From contig NZ_JAPFQA010000007.1 in the NCBI RefSeq assembly GCF_027563465.1, forward strand, positions 124,001 to 188,000: 64,000 nt of DNA. Direction: 5' to 3'. The stretch comes from Mesorhizobium qingshengii. GTDB lineage: Bacteria > Pseudomonadota > Alphaproteobacteria > Rhizobiales > Rhizobiaceae. The notes beneath the pieces are model-generated. The model saw only the letters and a program-made list of their open reading frames with translations, was not told the DNA's origin and made no database searches. Shown here one piece after another: positions 42,514 through 51,307 of the stretch (the first letter of the stretch is position 1; each line of letters starts with the position of its first letter). A program made the translations under genes and the position numbers.

Positions 42514-44267
42514 CGCCAACTGCCGAAAGCCATCACGGCTCCGAACGGCGCGCCGGCGTTCCCCGGGACGGCGATGTCGATGTCGTCATCCTCGGCGCCG
42601 GGATCAATGGAGCCGGCCTGTTTCGCGATCTCTGCGCACAGGGCGTCAGCTGCTGCATCGTCGACAAGGCGGATTTCGGCTCCGGCACGAGCGCGGCCCC
42701 CTCGCGCCTGATCCATGGCGGGCTGAAATATCTGGAGACCGGCGAATTCGGGCTGGTGGCGCAGTCGACGCTGGAGCGCAACCTGCTGCTCAAGAACGCA
42801 CCGCACTATGTCAGCCCGCTGCCGACGGTCATCCCGATCTTCTCCTGGGGCAAGGGCATGTGGGCGGCGCTCCGCACGCTCCTGGGCTCGACCAGCGCGC
42901 CGCGCAGCCGTGGCGCGATCCTCATCAAGATCGGCCTGATGATCTATGATTTCTACGGCTCGCGGCACCGGGTGATGCCGCGCCATCGGCTCGTCGGGCG
43001 CCGTCAGGCGCTTCGCGACATGCCGGCGCTGACCGGCTCGATCGTCGCCACCGGCACCTACTACGACGCCAAGATCACACATCCCGAACGGCTGGTGCTC
43101 GAGTTGATCGCCGATGGGCTGGAGGCCAGCCCCGGCTCCAGCGCGGCCAACTACACCTCGCTGGTCTCTTCCTCGAACGGAGTGCTGGCCTTCAGGCGAC
43201 AGAACGGCGGCGAGTTCTCGCTGCGGCCGAGACTGGTCGTCAACGCCGCCGGCCCATGGATCGACCATGTCAACGCAGCACTCGGCGCGCCGTCGAAGAT
43301 GATCGGCGGCACCAAGGGCTCGCACATACTCCTGAGGCACGACGCGCTGGTGCAAAGCCTGGCCGGGCGCATGCTCTATTTCGAAGCCGATGATGGCCGC
43401 ATCTGCCTTGTCTACGACTATCTCGGCAAGGCGCTCGTCGGCTCGACGGATCTTGCGGCCGACAATCCGGATTCGGTCCGCTGCGAGCCGGCGGAAATCG
43501 ACTATCTGCTGGAAAGCGTGCGCACGCTGTTGCCCGGCATGAATTTCGAACGCGACCAGATCGTCTATGCCTATAGCGGCATCAGGCCCCTGCCCTCATC
43601 CGACGCCGCCGTTCCCGGCCTGATCAGCCGCGATCATTCGGCGCCGGTGGCGGAGCCGGAGCCGTCGCGCCCCTTCCCCATCATCTCGCTGATCGGCGGC
43701 AAATGGACGACGTTTCGCGGTTTCGCCGAGGAAGTCGCCGACACCGTGCTCGATCGTCTCGGCCGCACCCGCGAGGTGACGACGCGCTCGATGCCGATCG
43801 GCGGCGGCAAGGACTTTCCGGCCGACACAGCGGCTCGGTCAAGCTGGCTGGCCAATGCCGCATCGGCCTCAGGCATCGACGAGGCCCGGCTCGATCAACT
43901 CTTGTCGCGCTATGGCACCAAGGCATTACCGATAGCCCGTTACCAGGGTGCATCGGGCACCGAAGATCGCTTGCCGGACTCGCATGACTACAGCGTGTCG
44001 GAGATCGACTACATCGCTCGCAACGAATTCGTCGAACATCTCGCCGATATCGTCATGCGGCGCACGACCCTGGCCATCAGCGGTTCCCTGACAACAGGCG
44101 ACTTGCGGCAGATCGCCATGATTGCTGGCCGGGCGCTCGGCTGGAAACCGCAGAGGATCGGCGAGGAGATCGACGCGGTTGTCGCGCAGCTCAACGGCAC
44201 CAATTTGATGGGGCTGCTATCGGAGCGCCTCCCGCGAACCACGAGCGATCGCGCCAAACTGGCTTGA
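42510..44267 (+). CDS. GlpD-like FAD-dependent polyol-phosphate dehydrogenase
   Basis: 585 residues. FAD site VVILGAGINGAGLFRDL (26-42), APSRLIHGGLKYLETGEFGLV and the GlpD C-terminal domain are clear. The family oxidises glycerol 3-phosphate at the membrane; EryB, which oxidises erythritol phosphate, belongs to the same family. Together with the upstream kinase this suggests oxidation of a polyol phosphate, electrons going to the quinone pool. Start ATG 42510 overlaps the DeoR stop (ATGA). Confidence 0.88.
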   Translation: MTPTAESHHGSERRAGVPRDGDVDVVILGAGINGAGLFRDLCAQGVSCCIVDKADFGSGTSAAPSRLIHGGLKYLETGEFGLVAQSTLERNLLLKNAPHYVSPLPTVIPIFSWGKGMWAALRTLLGSTSAPRSRGAILIKIGLMIYDFYGSRHRVMPRHRLVGRRQALRDMPALTGSIVATGTYYDAKITHPERLVLELIADGLEASPGSSAANYTSLVSSSNGVLAFRRQNGGEFSLRPRLVVNAAGPWIDHVNAALGAPSKMIGGTKGSHILLRHDALVQSLAGRMLYFEADDGRICLVYDYLGKALVGSTDLAADNPDSVRCEPAEIDYLLESVRTLLPGMNFERDQIVYAYSGIRPLPSSDAAVPGLISRDHSAPVAEPEPSRPFPIISLIGGKWTTFRGFAEEVADTVLDRLGRTREVTTRSMPIGGGKDFPADTAARSSWLANAASASGIDEARLDQLLSRYGTKALPIARYQGASGTEDRLPDSHDYSVSEIDYIARNEFVEHLADIVMRRTTLAISGSLTTGDLRQIAMIAGRALGWKPQRIGEEIDAVVAQLNGTNLMGLLSERLPRTTSDRAKLA

Positions 44268-44588
44268 GCACGGCACAGCCTCCTCGCCGATTTGAAAGCA
44301 AGCGTATCACAGCGCTTGTGAGGTGTTATTGATTTTTAAAAATTCAACAAAATCAAATGCATTGCTCGATTCATACCAGTCGAACGGTCACATGAATGTT
44401 ACATTATCGGCAAAGTATCACAGTCATTGACGGTAACTTCACATCGATGTATGGTCGATTGCGCTGGAGGAGCACGCTGCGGGAGGGGTCGATGCAAGTG
44501 GACTGCCGTACAGCGGCTTATGCGGCGCTTCGCGCCAACAAAACGAAATGCCACCCCTCATCGCCGCCACTACACAGGTCGTAACAGC
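44268..44588. other. 321-bp gap between GlpD-like gene and transporter operon
   Basis: No gene supported. Holds AAGCG/CGCTT dyad with GTATCACAG (44304-44312), a perfect 8-bp inverted repeat TTGATTTT (44329-44336)/AAAATCAA (44349-44356) in AT-rich DNA, then the promoter with a second GTATCACAG (44415-44423). The AT-rich repeat may end the upstream operon or be a regulatory site. Confidence 0.6.
44415..44455 (+). promoter_or_regulatory. sigma-70 promoter with TCACA repeats, transporter operon
   Basis: TTGACG (44427-44432), 17-bp spacer, TATGGT (44450-44455). TCACA at 44418 and TTCACA in the spacer at 44438. It matches the kinase promoter at TTGACG-TAA-TTCACA----TGTATG-TC with no gap, and the strong match is unlikely to be chance. 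Both operons are probably controlled together by the DeoR protein. Confidence 0.7.
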
Positions 44589-45248
44589 ATGAGTTCGCAG
44601 CCAGCAACCACCACGATGAACCGGCGAGGATCGCCAGGCGTCCGCTGGGTGGCCGCTGCGGTCGCGATCCTGGTGCTGCTCGGCGCGATGATCCTCGACA
44701 CCAAGATCGTCATGATCGGCTCGGCCGAGGACACCCGCAAGGCGGCGTTTTCGCCGGAGGCGTTCGGCAAGGCTGAATTTCCGAACGTGCAATCCGCCGT
44801 GGAGCAGCGCGCCGTCGATGCGCCGACGCTCGCCGCCGCCATCGCCAAGGACAAGGCGGCCGCGGAGAAACAATATGGCGTGCCGGCCAATGTCGGCACC
44901 GAATTCTCGGTCAAGTTCACCGGTGTGGTTGGCGAGGGAAAGTCGGGCATCTACACCGTCAAGGTCGCTGACGTCCCGGACAATCTGGTCATTCGCGTCC
45001 AGACCGGGCCGGCGATCAACGGCACAGATCTGCGCGACGCCACCGGCGCGATCACCTTCGGCCAGTTCACCAACCAGATCGAGTACCAGAACGCGGGCTC
45101 GGCCCTGAACAACGAGATGAAGAAGCAGGTGCTGTCGGCCATCGACAACACCCAGCTCACCGGAAAGACCATCTCGGTCGTCGGCGTCTTCAAACTGATC
45201 AATCCCAAAGGCTGGCTGGTCGCGCCGGTGAAGCTGAGCGTCCAATGA
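44589..45248 (+). CDS. DUF2291 exported protein of the sugar ABC operon
   Basis: 219 residues: one N-terminal membrane segment (RWVAAAVAILVLLGAMIL), then a periplasmic part. DUF2291 proteins sit in front of sugar/polyol ABC transporters in rhizobia and other proteobacteria; function unknown. An accessory role in substrate binding or transporter assembly is inference from that linkage. ATG 44589; its stop overlaps the ATPase start by 4 bp. Confidence 0.8.
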   Translation: MSSQPATTTMNRRGSPGVRWVAAAVAILVLLGAMILDTKIVMIGSAEDTRKAAFSPEAFGKAEFPNVQSAVEQRAVDAPTLAAAIAKDKAAAEKQYGVPANVGTEFSVKFTGVVGEGKSGIYTVKVADVPDNLVIRVQTGPAINGTDLRDATGAITFGQFTNQIEYQNAGSALNNEMKKQVLSAIDNTQLTGKTISVVGVFKLINPKGWLVAPVKLSVQ

Positions 45249-46825
45249 ATGCGGCGCCCGAATTCGAGCCCGCGCCCGGCGACACCGTGCTCGCGGCCCG
45301 CCACATCGTAAAGACCTATGGCGGCACGCATGCGCTGAAAGGCGTCAATTTCGACATCCGTCGCGGTAAGGTCACGACGCTGTTTGGCGAAAACGGCGCC
45401 GGCAAATCGACATTGATGAAGATCCTGTCCGGCGTGACGACGCCGACATCGGGAAGCATCGAGCTCGACGGCCAGTCCGTTACTTTCTCCTCGGCCTCCG
45501 ACGCCCGCGACCGCGGCATCTCGATCATCCATCAGGAACTCAGCCTCGCCCCCAATCTGAGCGTACGTGACAACATCTTCATGGGCCGGGAAATACCCGG
45601 CGCGACCGGCGTCGATTTCGCCGAAGAAGCCCGCCAGACGCGGTTGCTGATGGCCGACCTCGAGGAAGACATCGATCCGCTGACGCTGGTCCAGGACCTG
45701 CGCCTGGGGCAGCAGCAGATCGTCGAGATCGCCCGCGCGCTCTCGGTGGATTCGCGGATCCTGATCATGGATGAGCCGACCTCGGCGCTGAGCGCGACCG
45801 AGGTGGAGGTGCTGTTCAGGGTGATCCGCGACCTGACGGCCCGCGGCGTCTCGATCGTTTACATCTCGCACCACCTCGAGGAGGCGTTGCAGATCACCGA
45901 CCACGCCGTGGTGCTGAGGGACGGAGCGATCACCGCGACGGCCAACGCCAGGCACATCAACCTCGAATGGATCGTCCGCAACATGGTGGGCGAGAACTTC
46001 GATTTGGGTTCGCCACCCACCGGATACGCCTTCGGCGAGGTCGCCTTGTCGGTCGAGGACGTCAGCGTCGCCGATGCCTCGAGTTCGGAACGCTCGGTGG
46101 TCGACAGGCTGTCGCTCGATGTGCGCAGCGGCGAGATCGTCTGCATCTACGGGCTGATGGGCGCCGGGCGCACCGAATTGCTGGAATGCATCGCCGGGCG
46201 CCTGCAGCCCTCGGGCGGACGCATTTTGCTCGGGGGCAAAGACATCTCCCGCCTCGGCATCGCCGAGCGCATCGCAAGGGGGCTTGTCCTGGTGCCCGAG
46301 GACCGCCAGCGCGACGGCCTGGTTCAGACGATGTCAGTGGGCGCCAACCTGTCGCTCGCCAGCATCGGCTCCTTCGTCAGGGGAATGCTCTTGTCCCGGT
46401 CGCGGGAGCGGTTGCTGGTCGAAGCCTCGATCCGCGACGTGCACGTCAAGACCGCGGGCGGCAGCGCCCCGATCGGATCGCTGTCCGGCGGCAACCAGCA
46501 AAAGGTCGTCATCGGCAAGATGCTGACCACCAATCCCAAGGTCATGCTGCTGGACGAGCCGAGCCGTGGCATCGACATCGGCGCCAAGGCGGAGGTCTTC
46601 CGCCTGCTCAGCGAACGGGCGGCACGTGGGCTCGCCGTCGTCTTCTCGACCTCGGAAGTCGCCGAGTGCCTGAGCATCGCGCACCGGATCATCGTCATGC
46701 ATCGCGGCAGGATCTCGGCCGAGTTCGGTGGCGATGCCACGAAGGAGGAGATCATGGCCGCTTCGGGCGAGGCCGTGGTCACCGACCATGAGGAACACAG
46801 GAGCCACCACCGTGACCGACGCTAG
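45245..46825 (+). CDS. sugar ABC transporter ATP-binding protein (two NBDs, RbsA type)
   Basis: 526 residues with two ATPase domains as in ribose-type transporters. First: Walker A GENGAGKST (48-56), signature region LRLGQQQIVEIARAL and Walker B ILIMDEPTSAL. Second: GLMGAGRTEL in place of a normal Walker A, signature LSGGNQQKVVIGKML and LLDEPSRGID. It powers uptake of a sugar or polyol through the next permease. Overlaps its neighbours, so translation is coupled. Substrate probably a polyol given the adjacent GlpD-like gene. Confidence 0.95.
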   Translation: MNAAPEFEPAPGDTVLAARHIVKTYGGTHALKGVNFDIRRGKVTTLFGENGAGKSTLMKILSGVTTPTSGSIELDGQSVTFSSASDARDRGISIIHQELSLAPNLSVRDNIFMGREIPGATGVDFAEEARQTRLLMADLEEDIDPLTLVQDLRLGQQQIVEIARALSVDSRILIMDEPTSALSATEVEVLFRVIRDLTARGVSIVYISHHLEEALQITDHAVVLRDGAITATANARHINLEWIVRNMVGENFDLGSPPTGYAFGEVALSVEDVSVADASSSERSVVDRLSLDVRSGEIVCIYGLMGAGRTELLECIAGRLQPSGGRILLGGKDISRLGIAERIARGLVLVPEDRQRDGLVQTMSVGANLSLASIGSFVRGMLLSRSRERLLVEASIRDVHVKTAGGSAPIGSLSGGNQQKVVIGKMLTTNPKVMLLDEPSRGIDIGAKAEVFRLLSERAARGLAVVFSTSEVAECLSIAHRIIVMHRGRISAEFGGDATKEEIMAASGEAVVTDHEEHRSHHRDRR

Positions 46826-47945
46826 CCCCGATCGCAGCCGCTCCCGTCCAAGGGTTTCGGCCGACGGCTTCAGCCTGGCCAAGCTTTTGCTGGAGGGCCG
46901 CGCGTTCTTCGCACTGATCGCGATCATCATCGTCTTCTCGCTTCTGTCTCCCTATTACTTCTCGGTCGGCAATTTCCTGACCATGGCCTCGCATGTCGCC
47001 ATCTTCGGCATACTGGCGGTCGGCATGCTGCTGGTCATCCTCAATGGCGGCATCGACCTGTCGGTCGGCTCGACGCTGGGCTTCTCCGGCGTGATCGCCG
47101 GCTTCCTGATGCAGGGCGTGCAGCTGACCACGTTCGGCGTCATCCTCTACCCGCCGGTCTGGGTCGTCGCGGTGCTGGTATGCGTGCTCGGCGCGCTGGT
47201 TGGCCTGGTCAACGGCGTCCTCATCGCCTGGCTGAAGGTGCCCGCCTTCGTCGCCACGCTCGGCATGCTCTATGTCGTGCGCGGTGCAGCCCTGCTGATG
47301 ACCAACGGCCTGACCTACAACGACCTCGGCGGCAAGCCGGAGCTCGGCAACACCGGCTTCGAATGGCTGGGCTTCAACCGCCTGCTCGACATCCCGATCG
47401 GCGTGCTGGTCATGGCAGTCATCGCCATCATCGGCAGCATCATCCTCAACCGCACCGCCTTCGGCCGTTGGCTCTATGCGTCCGGCGGCAACGAGCGCGC
47501 CGCCGAGCTCTCCGGCGTGCCGGTCAAGCAGGTGCAGGTTTCGGTCTATATGCTCTCGGGTATCTGCGCCGCGGTGGCCGGCCTCATCCTGTCCTCCGAG
47601 CTGACTTCGGCGGGCCCGACCGCCGGCACGTCATACGAGCTCACTGCCATTGCCGCCGTCGTCATCGGCGGCGCCGCACTGACCGGTGGCCGGGGGAACA
47701 TCCGCGGCACGCTGGTCGGTGCCTTCGTTATCGGCTTCCTGTCCGATGGTCTGGTGATCATCGGCGTCTCCGCATATTGGCAAACAGTGTTCACCGGCGC
47801 GGTCATCGTGTTGGCGGTGCTGCTCAACGCCATCCAGTATCGCCGCCGCGTCAAGCTTCCGAGCCCGGCCGGCGGCTCGCCCACTTCTCCACAAAAGGAC
47901 AAGGCCACAACGGCCGATCCCGCCCTCGAGAAGACCGCCGGTTGA
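46812..47945 (+). CDS. sugar ABC transporter permease (RbsC type)
   Basis: 377 residues with about ten membrane segments. ILAVGMLLVILNGGIDLSVGS is the conserved RbsC-type segment, and ELTAIAAVVIGGAALTGGRGNI the EAA-like loop contacting the ATPase. I used GTG 46812 with AGGAG upstream; ATG 46788 (in frame) has no good ribosome site. The gene overlaps the ATPase by 14 bp. Inner-membrane channel for the sugar or polyol. Confidence 0.92.
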   Translation: MTDASPDRSRSRPRVSADGFSLAKLLLEGRAFFALIAIIIVFSLLSPYYFSVGNFLTMASHVAIFGILAVGMLLVILNGGIDLSVGSTLGFSGVIAGFLMQGVQLTTFGVILYPPVWVVAVLVCVLGALVGLVNGVLIAWLKVPAFVATLGMLYVVRGAALLMTNGLTYNDLGGKPELGNTGFEWLGFNRLLDIPIGVLVMAVIAIIGSIILNRTAFGRWLYASGGNERAAELSGVPVKQVQVSVYMLSGICAAVAGLILSSELTSAGPTAGTSYELTAIAAVVIGGAALTGGRGNIRGTLVGAFVIGFLSDGLVIIGVSAYWQTVFTGAVIVLAVLLNAIQYRRRVKLPSPAGGSPTSPQKDKATTADPALEKTAG

Positions 47946-47977
47946 CCGGCGCGATTGCTAACCAAAGGAGGAACTCT

Positions 47978-48931
47978 ATGTATCGCAGTGCCAGAATTCT
48001 GATGCTCTCGGCCTTCGCCCTAGCCGCACCGATCGTCGCGGCAAGCGCGGCGTCGGCCGGCGGCCTCATCTCGGTCATCGTCATCGATCCCGCCAACCCC
48101 TACTGGCTCACCGAAGGCAATGTCGCCAAGGCCGAGGCCGAGAAGCTCGGCTATACCGCGACTGTCGGCGCCTCCAAGGCCGACACCAACACCGAGAGCA
48201 AGCTGATCGACACGGCGATCACCAACAAATCCGTGGCCATCATCCTTGACCCGGCCGATGCCAGCGGCTCGATCGGCGCGGTGAAGAAGGCGATCGCCGC
48301 CAACATCCCGGTCTTCCTTGTCAATGCCGAGATCAACCAGGAGGGCCTCGCCAAGGCGCAGCTCGTCTCGAACAACGCCCAGGGCGCAGCGCTCGGTGGC
48401 CAGCAATGGGTGACGGCCATCGGCGAGAAGGGCAACTATGTTGAACTGTTGGGCGCCCCGTCCGATAACAACGCCGCGACTCGGTCGAACGGCTACGAGA
48501 CCGTGATCAGCCAGTATCCGGACCTCAAGAAGGTCGGCTCGGAAGTCGCCAACTGGGATCGCACCCAGGGCCACGACAAGATGCAGAGCCTGCTGCAAGC
48601 CCATCCCGACATCATCGGCGTGACCAGCGGCAATGACGAGATGGCGCTCGGCGCGATCGCGGCTCTGAAAGAGGCCGGAAAACTGGCGAGCATCAAGGTC
48701 GGCGGCTTCGACGGCTCACCGGACGCTGTCGCCGCCATCAAGGCCGGCGACCTGCAATACACCGTGCTGCAGCCGGTGGCCGTCTACTCGGCGAAAGCCG
48801 TGCAGCAGGCGGACTCCTTCATCAAGACCGGCAAGACTGGCGCCGCGACCGAAAAGCAGCTGTTCGACTGCCTCCTGATCACCAAGGACAATGTCGACAA
48901 GTATACGGCTCCGTTCACGCTCTCGGAATAA
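47978..48931 (+). CDS. periplasmic sugar-binding protein (RbsB type)
   Basis: 317 residues with a signal peptide (SARILMLSAFALAAPIVAASAASA) and the type I periplasmic binding fold: VIVIDPANPYWLTEGN, AITNKSVAIILDPADASGSIG, VTSGNDEMALGAIAAL and VKVGGFDGSP style segments typical of ribose/galactose binding proteins. It captures the substrate in the periplasm and passes it to the permease. Strong ribosome site AAAGGAGGAA (47964-47973). A good terminator follows. Confidence 0.95.
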   Translation: MYRSARILMLSAFALAAPIVAASAASAGGLISVIVIDPANPYWLTEGNVAKAEAEKLGYTATVGASKADTNTESKLIDTAITNKSVAIILDPADASGSIGAVKKAIAANIPVFLVNAEINQEGLAKAQLVSNNAQGAALGGQQWVTAIGEKGNYVELLGAPSDNNAATRSNGYETVISQYPDLKKVGSEVANWDRTQGHDKMQSLLQAHPDIIGVTSGNDEMALGAIAALKEAGKLASIKVGGFDGSPDAVAAIKAGDLQYTVLQPVAVYSAKAVQQADSFIKTGKTGAATEKQLFDCLLITKDNVDKYTAPFTLSE

Positions 48932-48937
48932 AAAACG

Positions 48938-48966
48938 ACGAGGAGTGATCCGGGATCACTCCTCGT
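48938..48966. terminator. terminator hairpin, ABC operon / modE
   Basis: ACGAGGAGTGATC-CGG-GATCACTCCTCGT, a 13-bp perfect stem seven bases after the binding-protein stop. On the minus strand it is followed by a T-rich run, so it can also end the modE transcript. Confidence 0.85.
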
Positions 48967-49044
48967 ATCCATTGGCGAGGGATCGCCTCAAGTGTCCATC
49001 AGCGCCGCCCACCGGCAGCGCTCAGCCAAATTATCCGGCCCAAA

Positions 49045-49386
49045 TTATCCGGCATCGATCTCCGCCTGCAGCGCATCCATATGCGTCGCCGCTGCAGCTG
49101 TCGCTGCGCGCTCGATGGCTCGGAAACGGCTGACCACCGCCAGGCCGACCGCCGTCAGTTGCGCGCCGCCACCCTTGCGGCCGCCGGTCTGCGCCGCGAC
49201 CAGCGGCTTGCCGAACACCCGGTTCATGTCCTCGACCAGGTCCCAGGCGTGCTTGTAGGACATCTCCATGCCGCGCGCGGCGGCCGAGATCGAGCCGAAG
49301 GCGGCGATCTGCTCCAGCAGTTCGATCTTGCCCGGTCCGATGCGCCCGTCTGGATCGAGATTTATCCGCAAGCTCAGCGACGGCAT
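49045..49386 (-). CDS. modE: ModE-type molybdate regulator, DNA-binding domain only
   Basis: 113 residues: only the LysR-like winged helix of ModE (KIELLEQIAAFGSISAAARGMEMSYKHAWDLVEDMN, shortened). The C-terminal molybdate-binding (Mop) domains are missing. It may sense molybdate through a separate molbindin, or act without direct sensing. In other bacteria ModE represses molybdate uptake when molybdenum is plentiful. It follows modC by 82 bp; a Mo-box-like dyad in that gap suggests separate autoregulated expression. GGAGGAG before the ATG. Confidence 0.88.
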   Translation of the reverse strand: MPSLSLRINLDPDGRIGPGKIELLEQIAAFGSISAAARGMEMSYKHAWDLVEDMNRVFGKPLVAAQTGGRKGGGAQLTAVGLAVVSRFRAIERAATAAAATHMDALQAEIDAG

Positions 49387-49440
49387 TTTTGCTCCTCCGC
49401 GGTCACGCCCGACGCCATACTAGAAGCTCCCCGGCCATAC

Positions 49441-49463
49441 CGCTATTCCAAAAAAACATAGCG
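49441..49463. promoter_or_regulatory. Mo-box-like dyad upstream of modE
   Basis: CGCTAT (49441-49446) and ATAGCG (49458-49463) with 11 bp between, in an AT-rich core. ModE sites have the form CGxTATAx-N-xTATAxCG. It lies between modC and modE, so modE likely controls itself. Confidence 0.6.
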
Positions 49464-49467
49464 ATGA

Positions 49468-50580
49468 TCATCCATCCGCCTCGGCGGGCAGACCGGCGCC
49501 GGTGTTGGCCCGGTCGAAGCTCACCGTCTTGATCACGGCAAAGACATGCCCCCCGAGCCGCAGCTTCAGCGCATGCCGCGATTGTTCGGTGATGCGGGCC
49601 AGCACGGTCGCGCCATTGCAGTCGATGCCAACCTCGACCGCCGGCCCCTCGCCTGGGCTGATCGCAACAATGGTGCCGGGCAGGATGTTGAGCGCGCTGA
49701 GGCCCGCCGGTTGTTCGGTGGCGATCATCACGTCGCGGGCGCGGATGCGAATGCGGACCGGCGCTCCCGCCGCAGCCGCCAGCCGCGGCACCCGAATCTC
49801 ACCGGCGGCGGAGCCCAGCACGGTCATGCCGAAATTCTCGTCGTGACGCAGCACCCTGGTGTCCAGCACGGCTCCGCCCTCGCCGCGCTCCTCCGCCGGC
49901 AACAGGTCGAGCCTTTGCATCACCGCCTCGGTCGGTCCGCTGGCGATGACATTGCCTTGCGCCAGCATCACCACGTCTCTCGCCAGCCGCGCCACCTCGG
50001 CGACCGAATGGCTGACATAGACGATCGGGATCTTCGTCTCGTCGCGCAGCCGCTCGATATAGGGCAGGATCTCGGCCTTGCGCGCCTCGTCCAGCGAGGC
50101 CAGCGGCTCGTCCATCAGCAGAAGCCGAGGACTGGCAAGCAGCGCCCGACCGATGGCCACGCGCTGTCTCTCGCCGCCCGACAGCTTTGCCGGTCGCCTG
50201 TCCATGAGTGGGCCGATGCCGAGCAGTTCGACCACGGCGTCCATGTCCGCGTAGCGCTCCGCCGCCGGCGTGAACCAGCGGCCGTAACGCAGATTGCCGG
50301 CCACGCTCATATGTGGAAACAGGCGCGCGTCCTGGAACACCATGCCGATGCGGCGCCTGTGCTTCGGCACGAAAATGCCCGCGCCGGTGTCGACCAGCAC
50401 GCGGCCATCGGCCTCGATGCGACCCTTGTCGGGCCGGATCAGCCCGGCGATCATGTTGATCAGCGTCGTCTTGCCCGATCCCGAAGGTCCGAACAGCGCC
50501 GTCAGCCGCCCTGCGCTCTCGAAGCGAACATCGAGGCTGAAGTCGCCGAGGCGATGGCTGATGTCGACGAGGACCGTCAT
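49468..50580 (-). CDS. modC: molybdate ABC transporter ATP-binding protein ModC
   Basis: 370 residues. Walker A GPSGSGKTT (31-39), signature LSGGERQRVAIGRAL, Walker B LLLMDEPLASLD, then a C-terminal TOBE/Mop domain that can bind oxyanions (near RIRIRARDVMIATEQP, ILPGTIVAISPGEG). It drives high-affinity molybdate uptake with ModB and ModA. Its stop overlaps nothing, but its start overlaps the modB stop by 4 bp. Confidence 0.95.
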   Translation of the reverse strand: MTVLVDISHRLGDFSLDVRFESAGRLTALFGPSGSGKTTLINMIAGLIRPDKGRIEADGRVLVDTGAGIFVPKHRRRIGMVFQDARLFPHMSVAGNLRYGRWFTPAAERYADMDAVVELLGIGPLMDRRPAKLSGGERQRVAIGRALLASPRLLLMDEPLASLDEARKAEILPYIERLRDETKIPIVYVSHSVAEVARLARDVVMLAQGNVIASGPTEAVMQRLDLLPAEERGEGGAVLDTRVLRHDENFGMTVLGSAAGEIRVPRLAAAAGAPVRIRIRARDVMIATEQPAGLSALNILPGTIVAISPGEGPAVEVGIDCNGATVLARITEQSRHALKLRLGGHVFAVIKTVSFDRANTGAGLPAEADG

Positions 50581-51281
50581 TCCATGTCCATGCGCCGGCC
50601 GACACGCCGCGCCAGCACTTCGGAGGCGACCAGCGCGCCCATCGAGATGACAATGGAGATCAGCGTCAGCCGGAGCGCGCCTTCATCGCCCCCCGGCACC
50701 TGCGTGAAGGTGTAGATCGCCGACGGCAGCGTCTGCGTCTCGTTGGGGATGTTGGAAACGAAGGTGATCGTCGCGCCGAACTCGCCCATCGCCTTGGCGA
50801 AGGACAGGATGGCGCCGGCGATCAGGCCGGGCAGGATCAGCGGCAGCGTGATGGTGGCGAACACCCACAGCGGGTTGGCGCCGAGCGTTCCGGCCGCCGC
50901 CTCCATCCTGCGGTCCACCGCCTCGATCGACAGCCGGATCGCCCGCACCATCAGGGGAAAGCCCATGACGCCGCAAGCGAGAGCCGCACCTGTCCAGCGA
51001 AACGAGAAGACGATGCCGAAATGCTCGGCCAGGAAGGCGCCGGCCGGGCCGCGCTTGCCGAAGGTCAGCAACAACAGATACCCCGTCACCACCGGCGGCA
51101 GGATCAGCGGCAGATGCACCAGTCCATTGAGCAGCGTCTTGCCCCAGAACTGACCTCGGGCAAGCAGCAGCGCGATCAATATGCCCGGCGGCAGGCTGAA
51201 AAGCATTGCCACCGTCGCCACCTTGATGGACAGCCGGACCGCATTCCATTCGTCGGGAGTGAGGTCCAGCAGCCAGTTCAT
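50577..51281 (-). CDS. modB: molybdate ABC transporter permease ModB
   Basis: 234 residues, about five membrane segments. The EAA-type loop is RRMEAAAGTLGANPLWVFATITLPLILPG with the conserved E-A-A---G. It forms the inner-membrane channel for molybdate. Short 26-bp gap to modA and overlap with modC show an operon. Confidence 0.95.
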   Translation of the reverse strand: MNWLLDLTPDEWNAVRLSIKVATVAMLFSLPPGILIALLLARGQFWGKTLLNGLVHLPLILPPVVTGYLLLLTFGKRGPAGAFLAEHFGIVFSFRWTGAALACGVMGFPLMVRAIRLSIEAVDRRMEAAAGTLGANPLWVFATITLPLILPGLIAGAILSFAKAMGEFGATITFVSNIPNETQTLPSAIYTFTQVPGGDEGALRLTLISIVISMGALVASEVLARRVGRRMDME

Positions 51282-51307
51282 ATTGCGAAATCAGGCCCTT
51301 TTCGAAC

